The notes under the pieces are model-generated. The model saw nothing but the letters and a program-made list of their open reading frames with translations, was not told the origin of the DNA and did no database searches. A DNA stretch of 64,000 nucleotides from Siphonodentalium dalli (taxonomy: Eukaryota; Mollusca; Scaphopoda; Gadilida; Siphonodentaliidae): assembly GCA_032622095.1 (NCBI GenBank), contig CP136069.1, positions 8,760,036 to 8,824,035 of the forward strand, written 5' to 3'. The position numbers and the translations under genes were made by a program. Positions 52,601 through 61,500 of the stretch are shown one piece after another (position 1 is the stretch's first letter; every line of letters starts with the position of its first letter).

Positions 52601-55600
52601 AATATGAAGCATTCAAGAAAATTCAATGTCAATATGAAGCATTCAAGAAAAGTCAATGTCAATATGAAGCATTCAAGAAAAGTGAGTGTCAATATGAAAC
52701 ATTCAAGAAAAGTCAATGTCAATATGAAGCATTCAAGAAAAGTGAGTGTCAATATGAAGCATTCAAGAAAAGTCAATGTCAATATGAAGCATTCAAGAAA
52801 AGTGAGTGTCAATATGAAGCATTCAAGAAAAGTCAATGTCAATATGAAGCATTCAAGAAAAGTGAGTGTCAATATGAAGCATTCAAGAAAAGTCAATGTC
52901 AATATGAAACATTCAAGAAAAGTGAGTGTCAATATGAAGCATTCAAGAAAAGTCAATGTCAATATGAAGCATTCAAGAAAAGTCAATGTCAATATGAAGC
53001 ATTCAAGAAAAGTGAGTGTCAATATGAAGCATTCAAGAAAAGTCAATGTCAATATGAAGCATTCAAGAAAAGTCAATGTCAATATGAAGCATTCAAGAAA
53101 AGTGAGTGTCAATATGAAACATTCAAGAAAAGTGAGTGTCAATATGAAACATTCAAGAAAAGTCAGTGTCAATATGAAACATTCAAGAAAAGTGAGTGTC
53201 AATATGAAACATTCAAGAAAAGTGAGTGTCAATATGAAACATTCAAGAAAAGTCAATGTCAATATGAAACATTCAAGAAAAGTCAGTGTCAATATGAAAC
53301 ATTCAAGAAAAGTGAGTGTCAATATGAAACATTCAAGAAAAGTGAGTGTCAATATGAAACATTCAAGAAAAGTGAGTGTCAATATGAAACATTCAAGAAA
53401 AGTGAGTGTCAATATGAAACATTCAAGAACAGTCAGTGTCAATATGAAACATTCAAGAACAGTCAGTGTCAATATGAAACATTCAAGAAAAGTCAATGTC
53501 AATATGAAACATTCAAGAAAAGTGAGTGTCAATATGAAACATTCAAGAAAAGTGAGTGTCAATATGAAACATTCAAGAAAAGTGAGTGTCAATATGAAAC
53601 ATTCAAGAAAAGTGAGTGTCAATATGAAACATTCAAGAAAAGTGAGTGTCAATATGAAACATTCAAGAAAAGTGAGTGTCAATATGAAACATTCAAGAAA
53701 AGTGAGTGTCAATATGAAACATTCAAGAAAAGTGAGTGTCAATATGAAACATTCAAGAAAAGTCAGTGTCAATATGAAACATTCAAGAAAAGTCAGTGTC
53801 AATATGAAACATTCAAGAAAAGTCAGTGTCAATATGAAACATTCAAGAAAAGTCAGTGTCAATATGAAACATTCAAGAAAAGTCAGTGTCAATATGAAAC
53901 ATTCAAGAAAAGTCAGTGTCAATATGAAACATTCAAGAAAAGTCAGTGTCAATATGAAACATTCAAGAAAAGTCAGTGTCAATATGAAACATTCAAGAAA
54001 AGTGAGTGTCAATATGAAACATTCAAGAAAAGTGAGTGTCAATATGAAACATTCAAGAAAAGTGAGTGTCAATATGAAACATTCAAGAAAAGTCAGTGTC
54101 AATATGAAACATTCAAGAAAAGTCAGTGTCAATATGAAACATTCAAGAAAAGTCAGTGTCAATATGAAACATTCAAGAAAAGTCAGTGTCAATATGAAAC
54201 ATTCAAGAAAAGTCAGTGTCAATATGAAACATTCAAGAAAAGTCAGTGTCAATATGAAACATTCAAGAAAAGTCAGTGTCAATATGAAACATTCAAGAAA
54301 AGTCAGTGTCAATATGAAACATTCAAGAAAAGTCAGTGTCAATATGAAACATTCAAGAAAAGTGAGTGTCAATATGAAACATTCAAGAAAAGTCAGTGTC
54401 AATATGAAACATTCAAGAAAAGTCAGTGTCAATATGAAACATTCAAGAAAAGTGAGTGTCAATATGAAACATTCAAGAAAAGTCAGTGTCAATATGAAAC
54501 ATTCAAGAAAAGTCAGTGTCAATATGAAACATTCAAGAAAAGTCAGTGTCAATATGAAACATTCAAGAAAAGTGAGTGTCAATATGAAACATTCAAGAAA
54601 AGTCAGTGTCAATATGAAACATTCAAGAAAAGTGAGTGTCAATATGAAACATTCAAGAAAAGTCAGTGTCAATATGAAACATTCAAGAAAAGTCAGTGTC
54701 AATATGAAACATTCAAGAAAAGTCAGTGTCAATATGAAACATTCAAGAAAAGTGAGTGTCAATATGAAACATTCAAGAAAAGTCAGTGTCAATATGAAAC
54801 ATTCAAGAAAAGTGAGTGTCAATATGAAACATTCAAGAAAAGTCAGTGTCAATATGAAACATTCAAGAAAAGTCAGTGTCAATATGAAACATTCAAGAAA
54901 AGTCAGTGTCAATATGAAACATTCAAGAAAAGTCAGTGTCAATATGAAACATTCAAGAAAAGTCAGTGTCAATATGAAACATTCAAGAAAAGTCAGTGTC
55001 AATATGAAACATTCAAGAAAAGTCAGTGTCAATATGAAACATTCAAGAAAAGTGAGTGTCAATATGAAACATTCAAGAAAAGTGAGTGTCAATATGAAAC
55101 ATTCAAGAAAAGTGAGTGTCAATATGAAACATTCAAGAAAAGTCAGTGTCAATATGAAACATTCAAGAAAAGTGAGTGTCAATATGAAACATTCAAGAAA
55201 AGTGAGTGTCAATATGAAACATTCAAGAAAAGTCAGTGTCAATATGAAACATTCAAGAAAAGTCAGTGTCAATATGAAACATTCAAGAAAAGTCAGTGTC
55301 AATATGAAACATTCAAGAAAAGTGAGTGTCAATATGAAACATTCAAGAAAAGTCAGTGTCAATATGAAACATTCAAGAAAAGTGAGTGTCAATATGAAAC
55401 ATTCAAGAAAAGTGAGTGTCAATATGAAACATTCAAGAAAAGTGAGTGTCAATATGAAACATTCAAGAAAAGTGAGTGTCAATATGAAACATTCAAGAAA
55501 AGTCAGTGTCAATATGAAACATTCAAGAAAAGTGAGTGTCAATATGAAACATTCAAGAAAAGTCAGTGTCAATATGAAACATTCAAGAAAAGTGAGTGTC

Positions 55601-55740
55601 AATATGAAACATTCAAGAAAAGTGAGTGTCAATATGAAACATTCAAGAAAAGTCAATGTCAATATGAAACATTCAAGAAAAGTCAGTGTCAATATGAAAC
55701 ATTCAAGAAAAGTCAGTGTCAATATGAAACATTCAAGAAA
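49270..55740 (+). repeat. Higher-order repeat B, copy 2 (about 6.5 kb)
   Basis: This is the tandem partner of HOR B copy 1 with only one version of the 4.05-kb sub-unit; 10.5 minus 4.05 kb accounts for its length. Its sub-unit (about 52.05-55.74 kb) resembles 45.6-49.2 kb more than 41.5-45.5 kb, at an offset of 6510, changing to 6480 near the end. It carries a local 120-bp duplication (AAATTCAATG at 52501 and 52621). Confidence 0.82.
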
Positions 55741-58247
55741 AGTGAGTGTCAATATGAAACATTCAAGAAAAGTCAGTGTCAATATGAAACATTCAAGAAA
55801 AGTCAGTGTCAATATGAAACATTCAAGAAAAGTCAGTGTCAATATGAAACATTCAAGAAAAGTCAGTGTCAATATGAAACATTCAAGAAAAGTCAGTGTC
55901 AATATGAAACATTCAAGAAAAGTCAGTGTCAATATGAAACATTCAAGAAAAGTCAGTGTCAATATGAAACATTCAAGAAAAGTGAGTGTCAATATGAAAC
56001 ATTCAAGAAAAGTCAGTGTCAATATGAAACATTCAAGAAAAGTGAGTGTCAATATGAAACATTCAAGAAAAGTGAGTGTCAATATGAAACATTCAAGAAA
56101 AGTCAGTGTCAATATGAAACATTCAAGAAAAGTCAGTGTCAATATGAAACATTCAAGAAAAGTCAGTGTCAATATGAAACATTCAAGAAAAGTCAGTGTC
56201 AATATGAAACATTCAAGAAAAGTGAGTGTCAATATGAAACATTCAAGAAAAGTCAGTGTCAATATGAAACATTCAAGAAAAGTCAGTGTCAATATGAAAC
56301 ATTCAAGAAAAGTCAGTGTCAATATGAAACATTCAAGAAAAGTCAGTGTCAATATGAAACATTCAAGAAAAGTCAGTGTCAATATGAAAACATTCAAGAA
56401 AAGTCAGTGTCAATATGAAACATTCAAGAAAAGTCAGTGTCAATATGAAACATTCAAGAAAAGTGAGTGTCAATATGAAACATTCAAGAAAAGTCAGTGT
56501 CAATATGAAACATTCAAGAAAAGTCAGTGTCAATATGAAACATTCAAGAAAAGTCAGTGTCAATATGAAACATTCAAGAAAAGTCAGTGTCAATATGAAA
56601 CATTCAAGAAAAGTGAGTGTCAATATGAAACATTCAAGAAAAGTCAGTGTCAATATGAAACATTCAAGAAAAGTGAGTGTCAATATGAAACATTCAAGAA
56701 AAGTGAGTGTCAATATGAAACATTCAAGAAAAGTGAGTGTCAATATGAAACATTCAAGAAAAGTGAGTGTCAATATGAAACATTCAAGAAAAGTCAGTGT
56801 CAATATGAAACATTCAAGAAAAGTCAGTGTCAATATGAAACATTCAAGAAAAGTCAGTGTCAATATGAAACATTCAAGAAAAGTGAGTGTCAATATGAAA
56901 CATTCAAGAAAAGTGAGTGTCAATATGAAACATTCAAGAAAAGTCAGTGTCAATATGAAACATTCAAGAAAAGTCAGTGTCAATATGAAACATTCAAGAA
57001 AAGTCAGTGTCAATATGAAACATTCAAGAAAAGTCAGTGTCAATATGAAACATTCAAGAAAAGTCAGTGTCAATATGAAACATTCAAGAAAAGTGAGTGT
57101 CAATATGAAACATTCAAGAAAAGTCAGTGTCAATATGAAACATTCAAGAAAAGTGAGTGTCAATATGAAACATTCAAGAACAGTCAGTGTCAATATGAAA
57201 CATTCAAGAAAAGTCAGTGTCAATATGAAACATTCAAGAAAAGTGAGTGTCAATATGAAACATTCAAGAAAAGTCAGTGTCAATATGAAACATTCAAGAA
57301 AAGTCAGTGTCAATATGAAACATTCAAGAAAAGTCAGTGTCAATATGAAACATTCAAGAAAAGTGAGTGTCAATATGAAACATTCAAGAAAAGTGAGTGT
57401 CAATATGAAACATTCAAGAAAAGTGAGTGTCAATATGAAACATTCAAGAAAAGTGAGTGTTAATATGAAGCATTCAAGAAAAGTGAGTGTCAATATGAAA
57501 CATTCAAGAAAAGTGAGTGTCAATATGAAACATTCAAGAAAAGTGAGTGTCAATATGAAACATTCAAGAAAAGTCAGTGTCAATATGAAACATTCAAGAA
57601 AAGTCAGTGTCAATATGAAACATTCAAGAAAAGTCAGTGTCAATATGAAACATTCAAGAAAAGTGAGTGTCAATATGAAACATTCAAGAAAAGTGAGTGT
57701 CAATATGAAACATTCAAGAAAAGTCAGTGTCAATATGAAACATTCAAGAAAAGTCAGTGTCAATATGAAACATTCAAGAAAAGTCAGTGTCAATATGAAA
57801 CATTCAAGAAAAGTGAGTGTCAATATGAAACATTCAAGAAAAGTCAGTGTCAATATGAAACATTCAAGAAAAGTCAGTGTCAATATGAAACATTCAAGAA
57901 AAGTCAGTGTCAATATGAAACATTCAAGAAAAGTGAGTGTCAATATGAAACATTCAAGAACAGTGAGTGTCAATATGAAGCATTCAAGAAAAGTCAGTGT
58001 CAATATGAAACATTCAAGAAAAGTCAGTGTCAATATGAAACATTCAAGAAAAGTGAGTGTCAATATGAAACATTCAAGAAAAGTGAGTGTCAATATGAAA
58101 CATTCAAGAAAAGTGAGTGTCAATATGAAACATTCAAGAAAAGTGAGTGTCAATATGAAACATTCAAGAAAAGTGAGTGTCAATATGAAACATTCAAGAA
58201 AAGTCAGTGTCAATATGAAACATTCAAGAAAAGTCAATGTCAATATG
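55741..58247 (+). repeat. Satellite sub-block preceding the interruption
   Basis: These monomers are mostly of the position-30 C or G type with position 2 as G. A 31-bp monomer with one extra A (GAAAAC near 56387) resets the phase, and a GTGTTAATATG monomer near 57459 adds a stop in one frame. The last monomer is cut within CAATATG at 58247. Confidence 0.8.
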
Positions 58248-58512
58248 CTTTGCAGACCCTCTCCTCTTGCTCTTGTCATCCATTCATTTTTGTGCCAACA
58301 ATTATTGTGTGGGTAAATTTATGACGAATATATTTTAAGCCATTATTTCAGCTAAAACCTTCTTTGACATACCAAAAGGCCTTGGCCGACCTGCCAGTGC
58401 ATTACTCTGACTTTGTCTCTGTCAATCTAGTGTGCTAGGTGTGGGATTGCTAACCCTGACAGTTTGCTACCTGATCAGACACCCACTTACCTTATATGGT
58501 TACACATAAAAA
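58248..58512. other. 265-bp non-satellite interruption
   Basis: Unrelated sequence starts directly after CAATATG and ends before CAATGTCAATATG at 58513. The array phase on the two sides differs by 8 bp. It has no open frame of note and I see no terminal repeats or target-site duplication. It could be an insertion, or a remnant of unique DNA between two arrays. Confidence 0.85.
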
Positions 58513-61500
58513 CAATGTCAATATGAAACATTCAAGAAAAGTGAGTGTCAATATGAAACATTCAAGAAAAGTGAGTGTCAATATGAAACATTCAAGAAAA
58601 GTGAGTGTCAATATGAAACATTCAAGAAAAGTGAGTGTCAATATGAAGCATTCAAGAAAAGTGAGTGTCAATATGAAACATTCAAGAAAAGTGAGTGTCA
58701 ATATGAAACATTCAAGAAAAGTCAGTGTCAATATGAAACATTCAAGAAAAGTGAGTGTCAATATGAAACATTCAAGAAAAGTCAATGTCAATATGAAACA
58801 TTCAAGAAAAGTGAGTGTCAATATGAAACATTCAAGAAAAGTCAGTGTCAATATGAAACATTCAAGAAAAGTCAGTGTCAATATGAAACATTCAAGAAAA
58901 GTCAATGTCAATATGAAACATTCAAGAAAAGTGAGTGTCAATATGAAACATTCAAGAAAAGTGAGTGTCAATATGAAACATTCAAGAAAAGTCAATGTCA
59001 ATATGAAACATTCAAGAACAGTCAGTGTCAATATGAAACATTCAAGAAAAGTCAGTGTCAATATGAAACATTCAAGAAAAGTCAGTGTCAATATGAAACA
59101 TTCAAGAAAAGTGAGTGTCAATATGAAACATTCAAGAAAAGTGAGTGTCAATATGAAACATTCAAGAAAAGTCAATGTCAATATGAAACATTCAAGAACA
59201 GTCAGTGTCAATATGAAACATTCAAGAAAAGTCAGTGTCAATATGAAACATTCAAGAAAAGTGAGTGTCAATATGAAACATTCAAGAAAAGTCAGTGTCA
59301 ATATGAAACATTCAAGAAAAGTCAATGTCAATATGAAACATTCAAGAAAAGTGAGTGTCAATATGAAACATTCAAGAAAAGTGAGTGTCAATATGAAACA
59401 TTCAAGAAAAGTGAGTGTCAATATGAAACATTCAAGAAAAGTGAGTGTCAATATGAAACATTCAAATAAAGTAGGTGTCAATATGAAACATTCAAGAAAA
59501 GTCAGTGTCAATATGAAACATTCAAGAAAAGTGAGTGTCAATATGAAACATTCAAGAAAAGTGAGTGTCAATATGAAACATTCAAGAAAAGTAGGTGTCA
59601 ATATGAAACATTCAAGAAAAGTCAGTGTCAATATGAAACATTCAAGAAAAGTGAGTGTCAATATGAAACATTCAAGAAAAGTCAGTGTCAATATGAAACA
59701 TTCAAGAAAAGTCAGTGTCAATATGAAACATTCAAGAAAAGTCAGTCTCAATATGAAACATTCAAGAAAAGTGAGTGTCAATATGAAACATTCAAGAAAA
59801 GTGAGTGTCAATATGAAACATTCAAGAAAAGTGAGTGTCAATATGAAACATTCAAGAAAAGTCAGTGTCAATATGAAACATTCAAGAAAAGTGAGTGTCA
59901 ATATGAAACATTCAAGAAAAGTCAGTGTCAATATGAAACATTCAAGAAAAGTCAGTGTCAATATGAAACATTCAAGAAAAGTCAGTCTCAATATGAAACA
60001 TTCAAGAAAAGTGAGTGTCAATATGAAACATTCAAGAAAAGTGAGTGTCAATATGAAACATTCAAGAAAAGTGAGTGTCAATATGAAACATTCAAGAAAA
60101 GTCAGTGTCAATATGAAACATTCAAAAAAAGTGAGTGTCAATATGAAACATTCAAGAAAAGTGAGTGTCAATATGAAACATTCAAGAAAAGTGAGTGTCA
60201 ATATGAAACATTCAAGAAAAGTCAGTGTCAATATGAAACATTCAAGAAAAGTGAGTGTCAATATGAAACATTCAAGAAAAGTCAGTGTCAATATGAAACA
60301 TTCAAGAAAAGTGAGTGTCAATATGAAACATTCAAGAAAAGTCAATGTCAATATGAAACATTCAAGAAAAGTGAGTGTCAATATGAAACATTCAAGAAAA
60401 GTGAGTGTCAATATGAAACACTCAAGAAAAGTGAGTGTCAATATGAAACATTCAAGAAAAGTGAGTGTCAATATGAAACATTCAAGAAAAGTGAGTGTCA
60501 ATATGAAACATTCAAGAAAAGTCAGTGTCAATATGAAACATTCAAGAAAAGTGAGTGTCAATATGAAACATTCAAGAAAAGTCAGTGTCAATATGAAACA
60601 TTCAAGAAAAGTGAGTGTCAATATGAAACATTCAAGAAAAGTCAGTGTCAATATGAAACATTCAAGAAAAGTCAGTGTCAATATGAAACATTCAAGAAAA
60701 GTCAGTCTCAATATGAAACATTCAAGAAAAGTCAGTGTCAATATGAAACATTCAAGAAAAGTGAGTGTCAATATGAAACATTCAAGAATAGTCAGTGTCA
60801 ATATGAAACATTCAAGAAAAGTGAGTGTCAATATGAAACATTCAAGAAAAGTCAGTGTCAATATGAAACATTCAAGAAAAGTCAGTGTCAATATGAAACA
60901 TTCAAGAAAAGTCAATGTCAATATGAAACATTCAAGAAAAGTGAGTGTCAATATGAAACATTCAAGAAAAGTCAATGTCAATATGAAACATTCAAGAAAA
61001 GTCAGTGTCAATATGAAACATTCAAGAAAAGTCAGTGTCAATATGAAACATTCAAGAAAAGTGAGTGTCAATATGAAACATTCAAGAAAAGTCAATGTCA
61101 ATATGAAACATTCAAGAAAAGTGAGTGTCAATATGAAACATTCAAGAAAAGTCAGTGTCAATATGAAACATTCAAGAAAAGTGAGTGTCAATATGAAACA
61201 TTCAAGAAAAGTCAATGTCAATATGAAACATTCAAGAAAAGTCAGTGTCAATATGAAACATTCAAGAAAAGTCAGTGTCAATATGAAACATTCAAGAAAA
61301 GTCAATGTCAATATGAAACATTCAAGAAAAGTCAATGTCAATATGAAACATTCAAGAAAAGTGAGTGTCAATATGAAACATTCAAGAAAAGTGAGTGTCA
61401 ATATGAAACATTCAAGAAAAGTCAGTGTCAATATGAAACATTCAAGAAAAGTGAGTGTCAATATGAAACATTCAAGAAAAGTCAGTGTCAATATGAAACA

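Larger units (their letters stand above)
11301..58247 (+). repeat. 30-bp satellite array, main block (about 1,565 monomers)
   Basis: Near-identical 30-bp units run without interruption for 46.9 kb. The conserved core is GTCAATATGAAACATTCAAG. Numbering the monomer from its AGT/AAT, almost all variation is at position 2 (G or A), 15 (A or G), 26 (A or C) and 30 (C or G). The unit is 30% GC, strongly A-biased on the plus strand (14 A to 7 T in the consensus) and lacks CpG. Length variants are rare: a 17-bp unit near 22551 and 32828, and a 31-bp unit near 56387. Three of six frames have no stop in the consensus unit (plus-strand units VSVNMKHSRK and QCQYETFKKS, minus-strand unit TFLECFILTL), so very long open frames arise automatically. 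I annotate these as satellite and not as coding sequence. Confidence 0.97.

Noticed and set aside
33640-56397. Giant minus-strand membrane-like protein made of TFLECFILTL units
   Set aside because: The hydrophobic look comes from the T-rich complement of an A-rich satellite. There is no signal peptide, no unique ends and no independent support.
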